DNA of 64,000 nt from Oribacterium sp. P6A1. Lineage in GTDB: Bacteria; Bacillota; Clostridia; Lachnospirales; Lachnospiraceae. Location of the stretch: the NCBI RefSeq assembly GCF_000702885.1, contig NZ_JNKO01000010.1:1-64000 (forward strand). The letters are read 5' to 3'. The notes under the pieces are model-generated. The model was not told where the DNA came from and searched no databases. It was given only the letters and a program-made list of their open reading frames with translations. Of the stretch, positions 32,529 to 41,061 are shown piece after piece (positions within the stretch are counted from its first letter, which is position 1; every line of letters begins with the position of its first letter). A program made the translations under genes and the position numbers.

Positions 32529-33662
32529 TTACCTTATGTATACATATCCGTCCATTATTCGTCTGGCTGTGCGGGTAACTCCGCCCTTCAGCACTTTCTC
32601 GCCGTCCATCTTCATATCAACTTCAGTTACTCCTGAAGAGTGTCCGAGACGAATGATATCTCCGGGTACATCTTTCACGATTTCATTTACGATGGTTCCC
32701 GGAATCTTGGCTGCAGCTCCTGTTGCGACGGCAACCGTCATAGGATATGCCTTGTGAAGCTGTCCGACGGAAATGGCACGTACACATATATCCATTTTTT
32801 CACCGGAAACATCAGCACCGTCCATGTTCACATAATCCTGAGCTTCGCTTATGATGGATACCTTCGGTGCAGAAGTAGCCTTTGTGCGGGCTTCCATGAA
32901 GTCCTCAACAAACCCGAATTTCACAGCTGCCATACCTCTTATTCTCTCGATATGCTCCATGACATCTTTGTTGCTGTTCAGCTCAGTGAGTTCGGTTCCT
33001 TTAATGCCCAGGTCGGAAGACTTGATAAATACCACAGGATTTGAACAGTCAATGACTGTAACTGTTGCAGCCCCGTATCCGGGAACATCAAATACTTCCT
33101 GCTTTGCGCCTGTGGGGAAGAGTTTTCCGCTGCGGGAACCTGAAGGATCTTCAAAGTACATGTCTATACGGGAACCTGTTCCCGGAACACCCTGAATCTC
33201 CTCGTCTCCATACATGCAGGCATGCCCGTCCTTAACTCTTACATGTTCCTCTATTACCTTGTCAGTGTTGGTGTTATATACACGGACTATAGTGACAGGC
33301 TCCACTGCTTCCACCAGTCCTTCATCGATAGCGTAAGGCCCTACTGCAGAAGAAATGTTTCCGCAGTTTGCAGACCCGTCAACTCTCGGAATCTTGATGT
33401 CTACCTGTCTGAAGGTGTAATCAACATCAATTCCCGGACGGTCTGATTTCTTGATTACAGCTATCTTTGAGGTTGACGAAACGGTGCCACCCATTCCATC
33501 AATCTGCTTCACATCCGGCGTGCCCATGACCTTCATAAAAATCTCAGGCCACTCTTCCTCATTTTCCGGAAGGTCCTCCTGATGGAAGAAAACTGCTTTA
33601 CTGGTGCCTCCCCGCATATATACACATGGAAATCTGCGCTGCTTCTGATCTGATGCTGACAT
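32529..33662 (-). CDS. prpF: PrpF-family isomerase (methylaconitate or related)
   Basis: 377 residues: FPCVYMRGGTSKAVFF at the start, DGMGGTVSSTSKIAVI, SANCGNISSAVGPYA and a second-half VAVATGAAAKIPG match PrpF, a two-domain diaminopimelate-epimerase-like protein. PrpF moves the double bond of 2-methylaconitate; related enzymes isomerise 4-oxalomesaconate or aconitate. The conserved CGN in the first domain and a Lys in RGGTSK are candidate acid/base residues. It is the last gene of a minus-strand operon with a VOC protein and an aconitase-like hydratase, which suits a tricarboxylate-type substrate. Confidence 0.87.
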   Translation of the reverse strand: MSASDQKQRRFPCVYMRGGTSKAVFFHQEDLPENEEEWPEIFMKVMGTPDVKQIDGMGGTVSSTSKIAVIKKSDRPGIDVDYTFRQVDIKIPRVDGSANCGNISSAVGPYAIDEGLVEAVEPVTIVRVYNTNTDKVIEEHVRVKDGHACMYGDEEIQGVPGTGSRIDMYFEDPSGSRSGKLFPTGAKQEVFDVPGYGAATVTVIDCSNPVVFIKSSDLGIKGTELTELNSNKDVMEHIERIRGMAAVKFGFVEDFMEARTKATSAPKVSIISEAQDYVNMDGADVSGEKMDICVRAISVGQLHKAYPMTVAVATGAAAKIPGTIVNEIVKDVPGDIIRLGHSSGVTEVDMKMDGEKVLKGGVTRTARRIMDGYVYIR

Positions 33663-33674
33663 TATTCTCCTCCT

Positions 33675-34091
33675 TTATCCTGCAACCGGTATCGCTTCCA
33701 GTTCATTTTCCTTATAGAACGGCGCCTTTTTAACAGTTATATGAATCCTGAACCCATTGATCTCCTCCACAAGGAAAATCAGCTTTATGGTCTTTCCGTC
33801 TTCATCGTAACGTGCAGTATCATAGTCCATGGTATAACCTTTTGACTCAAGATACTTAATGGCAAGAGGCATATCATTAACAAAGAAACCAAGATGTCCC
33901 ATGGTGCCCTTGCCCATCTTTTTCATGAGTTCCATCTTATTGTCTTCAGTGAAATATGAAGCAGGTATCTCACGATAATTCTTATATCCAAACACATCCG
34001 TAAAAAATGCTTTCATCTTTTGGCCTTCTTCAGGGCTCTGTGCGTTAATGCCTACATGCCCGAATTCAAATTTCAGATCATTGAAATCCAT
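33675..34091 (-). CDS. VOC family protein in the acid-degrading operon
   Basis: 138 residues, glyoxalase-like: FEFGHVGINAQSPEEGQKM, TMGHLGFFVNDMPLAIKYLESKGY and a C-terminal FRIHITVKKAPFY. Candidate metal ligands are the His of GHVGIN and GHLGFF. It is 12 bases upstream of prpF and 33 bases after the hydratase gene, so it is part of that pathway. An epimerase, isomerase or lyase on a carboxylic acid is plausible; the substrate is not known. Confidence 0.8.
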   Translation of the reverse strand: MDFNDLKFEFGHVGINAQSPEEGQKMKAFFTDVFGYKNYREIPASYFTEDNKMELMKKMGKGTMGHLGFFVNDMPLAIKYLESKGYTMDYDTARYDEDGKTIKLIFLVEEINGFRIHITVKKAPFYKENELEAIPVAG

Positions 34092-34124
34092 GATTTTCCT
34101 CCTTTGTATGTTTTTTTACATTCT

Positions 34125-36479
34125 TTAATTCAACCCTAAATCTTCTCTGTATGAGTTGATCATGGAACCTGCGAGAAGTATCTTTTTCTCAGATTCTGTT
34201 ACATCCTTTAGTTCCAGTTTCATCTCACGTATATTTCCATCGACACCAATGACTGTTGCCATAACTTCGGTTTCACCGTTCTTAACCGCCTTTCTGATTT
34301 CGGGAAGCCATACATATTCTCCTACTGAAAGGTTAATGTTGTCGTCCGGATATGTGAATGGCAGCATGCCCCAGTTCACACAATTGCTGCGGTAACGTTT
34401 TGTTGCATAATCTATGCAGATGTTTGCAAGACCTCCCAGCACCTTCTGACATGAAGCAGCATATTCTCTTGCGGAACCATCACCCGGACGCTTTGCATAG
34501 AGTACTGAACCTATACCTGTGGATTTCATCAGATTCTGAAGAACAGTATCATCAGAAGCATCGATACCAACCGATTTCAGTATACTGTAGAACTCTGCCA
34601 CTTTCGCCCTGTCTCCCTGAAGTCGTGCTTTTTCATATACTTGAGTTTCCTTTGCATTTGGAACGTAAGACGGATCCTTTCTCTGAAGAGTAAACTCAGA
34701 AATTTTATAAGGGTTGGAACGATAAGAAGCTGTTTCTCCCGAAGGAATAAGTTCATCTGTGGTAGTTACTTCATCACGAATGACCGATGCCACACGAAGC
34801 AGCAGATTGTCTGTCAATGCCGACATCTCAGGCCAGTCCTTTATGGCAGGACCATACTGTATTTCTGTATCCGGTTCCGCTTTTCCGAAACCGTTGTAAA
34901 CAACATTCTCATACAGCTTTTCGTTGAATTCATACTCGGGAACCTGCATGGTACTAAATACATCCTGTATTTCTTCAGCCGATGTGAGTAATCCTCCGTT
35001 AAATGCAGTAGCCGCAATGGACTTGGAATCCATAAGTGCTGCACTTGCCACCTGGCCCTGACCGGGTTTGCTGCCCTCTCTGTTCGGGAAGTTTCTGGTT
35101 GAATGTCTTATGGTAAATGCATTGTTTTCGGGACAGTCAGATGCTCCGAAGCACGGACCGCAGAAGGCGGTCTTTACACGAATGCCATGTATCATTAAGT
35201 CATTCATTACACCTACTCTGTTAAGTTCAACCATTATGGGCTGGGATGCAGGATAAATATTGAAGGGGAACTGTCCGAGGCCGTGTCCTACAGCTTTTGC
35301 CACTGCATCAACGGCATAGATATTTTCAAAGGATCCCGCTGCGCAGCCTGCGATATTGCCCTGATCAACACGTATACGGCGGTCTACCGTAAATCCATGA
35401 GTGAGGAACCCTCTGTCAGAAACATTACCGGAAACAGGAACTATCTTGCCCTTGATGTCAGGATGGATGTCCGGCGTGTTCTCAAATGTGCTTACTGCCT
35501 GCTCCTCGATCCATGCTGCATACTTCTCCGGATTCTGAATCACTTCCCTTAGCGGGAATGCATTTGAAGGATGATATGGCAGGGCTATCATGGGTTCGAC
35601 AGTATCAAGATCGATTTCAACCACAGCGTCATAAAGGGCTGCCTTACCGGGTTTAAGATGCTTATAGTCCTGAGGGCGCTTGTGTATTTCAAAATATTTT
35701 CTGACCACTTCATCAGTCTCCCAGACAGAGGAAAGACATGCTGATTCTGTTGTCATGGTATCTATTCCGTTACGGAAATCCATGGACATGGAATGGACTC
35801 CGGGACCGATAAACTCAAGGACTGCATTCTTCACGAATTTGTTTTTAAATGTTGCACCGATGAGAGTAAGAGCAACATCCATGGGACCCACCCAGGGCTT
35901 CGGAGCTCCGTGAAGCAGTACTGCAATAACCTTCGGGTACTTTATCTCATAGAATTTACCGATCATGGCCTTTGCAAGCTCAGGTCCGCCTTCTCCTATG
36001 GAAACCGAACCCTGCGTACCATAGCGGGTATGTGAATCGGAAACTATGGCCATATCTCCTGACTTTATCAGCATTTCACGCATGTACTGATGGATGACTG
36101 CCTCATGAGGAGGGACAAATATGCCTCCGAACTTGTGACAGGCGGTTTCAGCGTATTTATGTACATCCGTGTTTATGGTACCTCCTACTGCTGCAAGGCA
36201 GTTATGGCAGTTTGTAAATACTGTCGGCATCGGGAATTTCTTGAGTCCTGACGCTACGGCCGTCTGGAGTATGCCTACATAGGTATTGTCATAAACACCC
36301 ATTTCATCAAACTTAATTTGAAGATTTTCCATATCTCGAGACTGATTGTGGGCCTTTAGTATCTGATATGTGAGAGTCTCTTTTTTTGCATCCTCCTGGT
36401 TTATCTCCGGATGCTCTTTGATAGAAACAAGCTTTTCATCGTTTAATATGAGATGTTTTCCCTCGTGTAACCTTATCAT
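34125..36479 (-). CDS. Aconitase-superfamily hydratase (YbhJ-like)
   Basis: 784 residues of an aconitase-like hydratase. The swivelling-domain and cluster features are visible: VFTNCHNCLAAVGG, VSDSHTRYGTQGSVSIGEGGPELA, the 4Fe-4S ligand cysteines in TESACLS and AFCGPCFGASDC, TRNFPNREGSKPG and, near the end, RSNCVNWGMLPF in place of the aconitase swivel motif. It is closer to the uncharacterised YbhJ hydratase group than to citrate-cycle AcnA/B. Partnered with PrpF it could hydrate a methylaconitate- or aconitate-like compound. RBS AGGTATATATG is weak, and the gene follows a 47-residue ORF by 120 bases that contain a strong hairpin. Confidence 0.85.
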   Translation of the reverse strand: MIRLHEGKHLILNDEKLVSIKEHPEINQEDAKKETLTYQILKAHNQSRDMENLQIKFDEMGVYDNTYVGILQTAVASGLKKFPMPTVFTNCHNCLAAVGGTINTDVHKYAETACHKFGGIFVPPHEAVIHQYMREMLIKSGDMAIVSDSHTRYGTQGSVSIGEGGPELAKAMIGKFYEIKYPKVIAVLLHGAPKPWVGPMDVALTLIGATFKNKFVKNAVLEFIGPGVHSMSMDFRNGIDTMTTESACLSSVWETDEVVRKYFEIHKRPQDYKHLKPGKAALYDAVVEIDLDTVEPMIALPYHPSNAFPLREVIQNPEKYAAWIEEQAVSTFENTPDIHPDIKGKIVPVSGNVSDRGFLTHGFTVDRRIRVDQGNIAGCAAGSFENIYAVDAVAKAVGHGLGQFPFNIYPASQPIMVELNRVGVMNDLMIHGIRVKTAFCGPCFGASDCPENNAFTIRHSTRNFPNREGSKPGQGQVASAALMDSKSIAATAFNGGLLTSAEEIQDVFSTMQVPEYEFNEKLYENVVYNGFGKAEPDTEIQYGPAIKDWPEMSALTDNLLLRVASVIRDEVTTTDELIPSGETASYRSNPYKISEFTLQRKDPSYVPNAKETQVYEKARLQGDRAKVAEFYSILKSVGIDASDDTVLQNLMKSTGIGSVLYAKRPGDGSAREYAASCQKVLGGLANICIDYATKRYRSNCVNWGMLPFTYPDDNINLSVGEYVWLPEIRKAVKNGETEVMATVIGVDGNIREMKLELKDVTESEKKILLAGSMINSYREDLGLN

Positions 36480-36540
36480 ATATACCTCCCGGACAGCTTT
36501 GTGATGTGAGTATCAAAAGTATTTATCACCAACTTATGAT

Positions 36541-36572
36541 GCACGGCAGGCACACATAAGTGTGCCCCGTGC
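36541..36572. repeat. Strong hairpin between the small ORF and the hydratase gene
   Basis: GGCACAC/GTGTGCC around an ATAA loop, extended by GCACGG/CCGTGC with a two-base bulge. No T-run follows on the minus strand, so a processing or stability element is more likely than a terminator. Confidence 0.75.
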
Positions 36573-36599
36573 CAATGAACATCTTTATATTGCAAAGGA

Positions 36600-36743
36600 T
36601 TATCTTGGCTGATTCAGTACAGTTATCTGTGAGTTTCTTCCATTTACCATTTCACGTGTGATATGTGAGGTCTTATGTAAATCTGATTTCTCATATGTTC
36701 CGATTACAACTGCGATGATTGCTAATGTGATGATAGTTGACAT
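36600..36743 (-). CDS. 47-residue small protein at the head of the hydratase operon
   Basis: AAGGAGG lies eight bases before an ATG at 36743; the frame ends TAA at 36600-36602. It starts STIITLAIIAVVIGTYEKSD, a hydrophobic helix of about 14 residues, followed by a basic, polar tail ending VLNQPR. A single short membrane helix or a regulatory peptide is possible. The ribosome site is stronger than that of the hydratase gene downstream. The family was not recognised. Confidence 0.6.
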   Translation of the reverse strand: MSTIITLAIIAVVIGTYEKSDLHKTSHITREMVNGRNSQITVLNQPR

Positions 36744-37049
36744 AGTATATTCCTCCTTGTGTTTATCTGAAAATTCATTTGTACTGATATTGCTTCTCTG
36801 TTTTTGTATTTCTTTCTCTTGACACTTCAGATGATAACATTGATATATTCATGCGTAAAATTCACATATTTCCTGTTTATGCATTCCATATAGGCATGTA
36901 TAATAATATTGGTTGCAGGCTATTTCTAGTTATAGACACATATACTTCGTATGTATTTGGAAATGAATTATGGCAGGGAATATAAACTAATATCTGTATT
37001 ATGAATATAAAAAGAAGAAACGGCTTTTCACAAAGGAGGCGCCAGAGCT
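36744..37049. promoter_or_regulatory. Divergent control region with candidate LysR operator
   Basis: Between the small ORF and the lysR gene. TTATGCAT-N12-ATGTATAA (about 36876-36905) is a dyad with one mismatch, of the T-N11-A type used by LysR regulators, placed where it could serve both promoters. No other feature seen. Confidence 0.5.
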
Positions 37050-37898
37050 ATGACAGACAAAGATATAGAGATACTTAAGGATCTTTCTGAAACCCACAAC
37101 ATTACAAAAACTGCAGAGCGTCTGTACACCACCCAGTCAGCTCTTACAAAGCGTGTCCAGAGTATAGAACAGGAGCTTGGATGTCAGTTGTTCATCAGAT
37201 CAAAAAAAGGACTTGTTCCCACTCCGGTTTCTGAATCTATCCTTCCCTATGTCAAAAAAATCCAAAATGATATGGAGCAGATACGAAACCTTGCGGAAAA
37301 TCCTGACGGGGAACTGAGCGGCACACTGAAAGTTGGTGTGGCAGTGAACTATGCCCGTTACAGACTGGCAGAGACATTGGAACAATTCATAGAAAAATAT
37401 CCGAAGGTTGATATACAGCTAAGTGCCAAAAGAAGTCCGGATTTATACAAGGAACTGATATCCGGAGAAATAAATGTAGCTATCATCAGGGGAGACTATC
37501 CCTGGGCGGAAGGCGACGTGGTACTTTTCGAAGAAAATGTCTGCCTTGCAATGAATGAAAAAATGAAGGGCAAAGACCTGAATGAAATACCTTTTCTGGA
37601 CAGAACTTCTGATTTCAGCTTCGAAGCTGATCTGAGTAAATGGATGAATGAAAATAAAATACGCCGGCATACAGGACTGCAGATCAACGACGTTGAAACC
37701 ATCATGCAGATGATAGAACGTAATATCGGCTGGTCCATACTGCCGGCAATATGTCTTTCAGAATTAAAAGGGATTACGGAGCCTTTGTCGTTTCACTCAG
37801 GTGAACCTTTCCTTCGTAAAACCCACCTTCTATACAGGCCGGAATATATCAAGCTTCCCCAGGTGCAGGCATTTATAGAGACGGTTAAGTCTTGCTAG
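37050..37898 (+). CDS. LysR-family transcriptional regulator
   Basis: 282 residues: winged helix-turn-helix at the N terminus (ITKTAERLYTTQSALTKRVQSIEQELGCQLFIR, residues 17-49), then the two-lobed effector domain starting GTLKVGVAVNYARYRL. AAGGAGG precedes the ATG by 11 bases. Divergent position relative to the hydratase/VOC/prpF operon makes it the probable activator, with a substrate or intermediate of that pathway as effector. Confidence 0.9.
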   Translation: MTDKDIEILKDLSETHNITKTAERLYTTQSALTKRVQSIEQELGCQLFIRSKKGLVPTPVSESILPYVKKIQNDMEQIRNLAENPDGELSGTLKVGVAVNYARYRLAETLEQFIEKYPKVDIQLSAKRSPDLYKELISGEINVAIIRGDYPWAEGDVVLFEENVCLAMNEKMKGKDLNEIPFLDRTSDFSFEADLSKWMNENKIRRHTGLQINDVETIMQMIERNIGWSILPAICLSELKGITEPLSFHSGEPFLRKTHLLYRPEYIKLPQVQAFIETVKSC

Positions 37899-38061
37899 TG
37901 CAGCCGTCGTATCAATGAAAATGAATACAGCAAGGTAAACACATACATTAAAACACAGAAGAACCGGAGTCATACTGTAGTTTCGTCCGGTTTTATCCGA
38001 AAGTTTTTTAACTATTATAATGTATCTTGGCTTTTCTTCATCGTTCTCCTTATTATAAAAA

Positions 38062-39324
38062 TTATTCCTTTATCACAAGCTCATCTGCATTATTAAACCA
38101 TGCTGCGGTACCGTCAGAATTGGCAAGTGTCAAAGCCCCATCGTTTCTCTTTTTCCATTGAAGCTCATGATTGATGTAGCGATTACCCCCATAGGAGCCT
38201 GAGCCCAGATTCGCGGCCTGATCGAAACGATCTGTGTACTCGTGTTCATAAAGTTTTGAGCTTCCGTCAGTTAATATCGTAAAGATGAACCAGTCATTAT
38301 CCTTGAAGCTGAAGCTGTAGCCATTCTCAGTCTTATTCATGGAAAGCTGTCCCACATCATTGCTGTACTGTTCTTTAACAGTTATAGTTCCGTTACGGAT
38401 TTCCTCCCGATAGTATTCTTCCTCATACTCTATAAAAAAATCATCAAATGGTTTTCTTACATACCGCTCGTATTCAGTACTGTTGCCGCTGCACCGAGCC
38501 TCTATGTAGTATGGTCCCATGCTGTCCTTGGCAAATACATCTTCTTTCAGCTTTCCGGGATGCTGGCAGAGAGAAACATACCGGAAATACAGTCTTTCCT
38601 TTTTGTATAAATCATCGAAAAACTTCATATTGTATTTTTGCAGATCACAATCTTCGGGAATGTTAATGTCTCCGTTTACGTGAATCACAGGTCTGTTATC
38701 CGACTGCCTTATAAATTCGTCAATAAGTGCACATGCTTCCTGATTCCAGTTTATAATATCGTCTTCCTTCCGATTCAGGAATTCCATCATCCCGTCCGGA
38801 TCCGTTCCGGTCAACGCCACCACGAATTCACCGGGAAGCATTCCGACATCCACAGACTTTTCACCATATGCTTTTCCTTTTCGGAAAAGAGTTGCCTCCT
38901 CCTGCAGAGAAACATTAAAACCATTGATACTGCACTCAGAGCTTCTCCCTGAAAGACTCAGAACCTCAAGGATATAGGGCTTTACCCGTTCGGCAAGAAA
39001 AGACATGTCTCCTTCGAGAAATACTTCCCCGCTTTCGATCTTGACCTCATACTTTCTGTCCTTTTCTCCGTCATTAAAGCTTCCGTCCACAATATCCGTA
39101 AGATAGTAGGGACCACTTGGATATCTCTCTATATACGACTCCGCCGAAAGCACCTTGGATCCCGGAATGTGTTCATCCAGCCAGGCCTGCATTACCGCAC
39201 TGCCCTTTTCCTCCATCTCTGTCTTTTCGGATTCCTCATACTGGGGTCCATGACAGCTTGAGAATCCGGATAAAATGATCACAGAAAAAACCATGGTTAT
39301 GAAAATGATAAATTTTTTATTCAT
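38062..39324 (-). CDS. Hypothetical lipoprotein
   Basis: 420 residues with a lipoprotein-type signal peptide (FIIFITMVFSVIILSGFSSC, Cys at about residue 24). The mature protein is acidic and Tyr/Glu-rich, with AVMQAWLDEHIPGSKVLSAESYIERYPSGPYYLTDIVDGSF near the front and no enzymatic motif that I recognise. Two halves may each resemble a ~100-residue repeat (both contain GPYYxxx), which would fit a duplicated domain. Surface role unknown. It is preceded by a 14-residue ORF. Confidence 0.75.
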   Translation of the reverse strand: MNKKFIIFITMVFSVIILSGFSSCHGPQYEESEKTEMEEKGSAVMQAWLDEHIPGSKVLSAESYIERYPSGPYYLTDIVDGSFNDGEKDRKYEVKIESGEVFLEGDMSFLAERVKPYILEVLSLSGRSSECSINGFNVSLQEEATLFRKGKAYGEKSVDVGMLPGEFVVALTGTDPDGMMEFLNRKEDDIINWNQEACALIDEFIRQSDNRPVIHVNGDINIPEDCDLQKYNMKFFDDLYKKERLYFRYVSLCQHPGKLKEDVFAKDSMGPYYIEARCSGNSTEYERYVRKPFDDFFIEYEEEYYREEIRNGTITVKEQYSNDVGQLSMNKTENGYSFSFKDNDWFIFTILTDGSSKLYEHEYTDRFDQAANLGSGSYGGNRYINHELQWKKRNDGALTLANSDGTAAWFNNADELVIKE

Positions 39325-39335
39325 ATCTCTTTATC

Positions 39336-39380
39336 CTATTCGTCCTCATCCAAGTCAAAAATATCAAATGGACCAAACAT
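39336..39380 (-). CDS. 14-residue micro-ORF ahead of the lipoprotein gene
   Basis: AGGAGG at seven to eight bases from an ATG at 39380 opens the frame MFGPFDIFDLDEDE, then TAG (39336-39338). Phe/Asp-rich and acidic. It stops 11 bases before the lipoprotein ATG, and its ribosome site can be buried in the stem 39382-39452, so it may act as a translated control element for the lipoprotein gene. Confidence 0.45.
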   Translation of the reverse strand: MFGPFDIFDLDEDE

Positions 39381-39381
39381 A

Positions 39382-39452
39382 AAAACACCTCCTCGTAAAG
39401 GTATATAAGAACAAAACTGTTTCTATATATACAATACACGAAGAGGTGTCTT
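39382..39452 (-). promoter_or_regulatory. RBS-sequestering or terminator stem
   Basis: In the minus-strand RNA AAGACACCTCTTCG (39452-39439) pairs over all 14 positions, two of them G-U, with CGAGGAGGTGTTTT (39395-39382). The 3' arm contains the Shine-Dalgarno of the 14-residue ORF and ends in T-rich sequence. The large loop has its own AU-rich stem. Confidence 0.55.
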
Positions 39453-39478
39453 ATAAAAAGAGTTGTTGAATAGTATTC

Positions 39479-40759
39479 TTATACTGCTGCAAATCCCTTT
39501 TCAAGATCTGCAATGATATCATCTATATGTTCTGTTCCGATGGAAAGTCTGATGGTGCTCTGTGTGATGCCCTGATCCAGAAGCTCTTCCTCGGAAAGCT
39601 GTGAATGAGTTGTGGTTGCAGGATGGATAACCAGACTCTTTACGTCGGCAACATTGGCAAGAAGTGAGAATATCTCAAGGTTGTCTATGAATTTCCATGC
39701 TGCTTCCTTTCCGCCCTTAATCTCGAAAGTGAAAATAGATGCCCCGCCGTTCGGGAAATACTTCTCATAAAGTGCATGATCAGGATGATCCGGAAGAGAC
39801 GGATGATTTACCTTCTCAACCTTAGGATGATTCTTCAGGAACTCAACAACCTTCTTTGTATTCTCGGCATGTCTGTCCAGTCGGAGTGACAGAGTCTCCG
39901 TTCCTTGAAGCAGGAGGAATGCATTGAACGGAGAAATAGTCGCTCCCGTATCTCTCAAAAGGATGGCTCTTACATATGTAACAAATGCTGCGGGTCCCAC
40001 AACATCATAGAAAGATACTCCATGGTAACTTGGATTTGGTGAAGCTATGTTCGGATACTTTCCGCTTACCTTCCAGTCGAACTTTCCGGCCTCAACTATA
40101 ACTCCGCCAAGGGTTGTTCCATGTCCGCCGATGAACTTTGTGGCTGAATGAACAACGATGTCTGCGCCGTGCTCAATTGGTCTTATGAGATACGGTGTTC
40201 CGAAGGTGTTGTCTATAACAAGCGGAAGTCCATGCCTGTGTGCGATTTCAGCGATGGCATCGATATCCGGGATGTCACTGTTTGGATTTCCGAGAGTCTC
40301 GAGATAGATTGCTCTGGTGTTATCCTGTATAGCTCCCTCCACTTCATTAAGGTCATGAGCATTTACAAAGGTTGTGGAAATTCCGTACTGCGGTAATGTA
40401 TGCTCCAGGAGATTATAGCTTCCGCCGTAGATGGTCTTCTGTGCTACGATATGTCCGCCGTTTGCGGCAAGAGCCTGAACGGTGTAGCTTATGGCTGCTG
40501 CGCCGGATGCCACCGCAAGAGCTGCACTTCCGCCTTCAAGAGCAGCGATTCTCTTTTCGAACACATCCTGGGTGGAGTTTGTGAGTCTGCCATAGATATT
40601 ACCGGCATCCGCAAGTCCAAATCTGTCAGCTGCATGCTGGCTGTTTCTGAATACGTAAGATGTTGTCTGGTAAATCGGAACTGCCCTTGAATCTGTTGCC
40701 GGATCCGGCTGCTCCTGACCTACGTGTAACTGAAGTGTCTCAAATCTGTACTTGCTCAT
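39479..40759 (-). CDS. metY: O-acetylhomoserine sulfhydrylase (MetY type)
   Basis: 426 residues, the length of MetY rather than of the 380-390-residue MetB/MetC enzymes. PLP-family landmarks are RLTNSTQDVFEKRIAALEGG, YGGSYNLLEHTLPQ, ETLGNPNSDIPDI, DNTFGTPYL and the PLP lysine in HSATKFIGGHGTTLGG, ending VIHPATTTHSQLSEEE. It makes homocysteine from O-acetylhomoserine and sulfide, the direct-sulfhydrylation route to methionine. Good RBS (GGGAGG). Upstream I looked for and did not find a SAM riboswitch or T-box. Confidence 0.93.
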   Translation of the reverse strand: MSKYRFETLQLHVGQEQPDPATDSRAVPIYQTTSYVFRNSQHAADRFGLADAGNIYGRLTNSTQDVFEKRIAALEGGSAALAVASGAAAISYTVQALAANGGHIVAQKTIYGGSYNLLEHTLPQYGISTTFVNAHDLNEVEGAIQDNTRAIYLETLGNPNSDIPDIDAIAEIAHRHGLPLVIDNTFGTPYLIRPIEHGADIVVHSATKFIGGHGTTLGGVIVEAGKFDWKVSGKYPNIASPNPSYHGVSFYDVVGPAAFVTYVRAILLRDTGATISPFNAFLLLQGTETLSLRLDRHAENTKKVVEFLKNHPKVEKVNHPSLPDHPDHALYEKYFPNGGASIFTFEIKGGKEAAWKFIDNLEIFSLLANVADVKSLVIHPATTTHSQLSEEELLDQGITQSTIRLSIGTEHIDDIIADLEKGFAAV

Positions 40760-41061
40760 ATCTCATTTCCTCCCTTTATACATCTTTTGATAATGTCTTT
40801 CTGCTTGCTCCTTCATAAATCCCTGCTGATTTTTTATTTGTTTTGTCAGGTATTTACAAAAGATTCTTTGTATTATTTCCTAGATGTTTGCTAGGCTTTC
40901 TGATGAAATGATGATATATCAAATCAAGTAGGTATACATAACTCAAAATTTTTATGTCTATCTATAGTTTGGATCTATAACATGCAAAAAAGACAAAATT
41001 TTGAATCGTACTTATTGCCAAACAATTAACATGACTTTGATTGTGTTGTTTTATGAGTCTC
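40760..41061. other. Upstream region of metY with a shared 34-base motif
   Basis: About 300 bases. The part near 40999-41032 is a motif found again at 47900-47933 (31 of 34 bases identical). No riboswitch stem pattern, leader peptide with Met/Cys run, or clear promoter was found. Confidence 0.45.
40999..41032 (-). promoter_or_regulatory. 34-base conserved motif, copy 1
   Basis: On the minus strand ATGTTAATTGTTT, GG, CAATAAGTACGATTCAAAA. Differs from copy 2 at three bases. Contains the dyad ATTG/CAAT. Confidence 0.6.

Noticed and set aside
40760-40819. A 17-codon ORF just before metY (MKEQAERHYQKMYKGRK)
   Set aside because: No ribosome site, no enrichment for Met or Cys, and it simply overlaps the metY Shine-Dalgarno; chance is more likely.
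40760-41061. Possible SAM riboswitch or T-box upstream of metY
   Set aside because: I looked for the SAM-I core, a T-box sequence and a terminator/antiterminator pair in the sense strand and found none.
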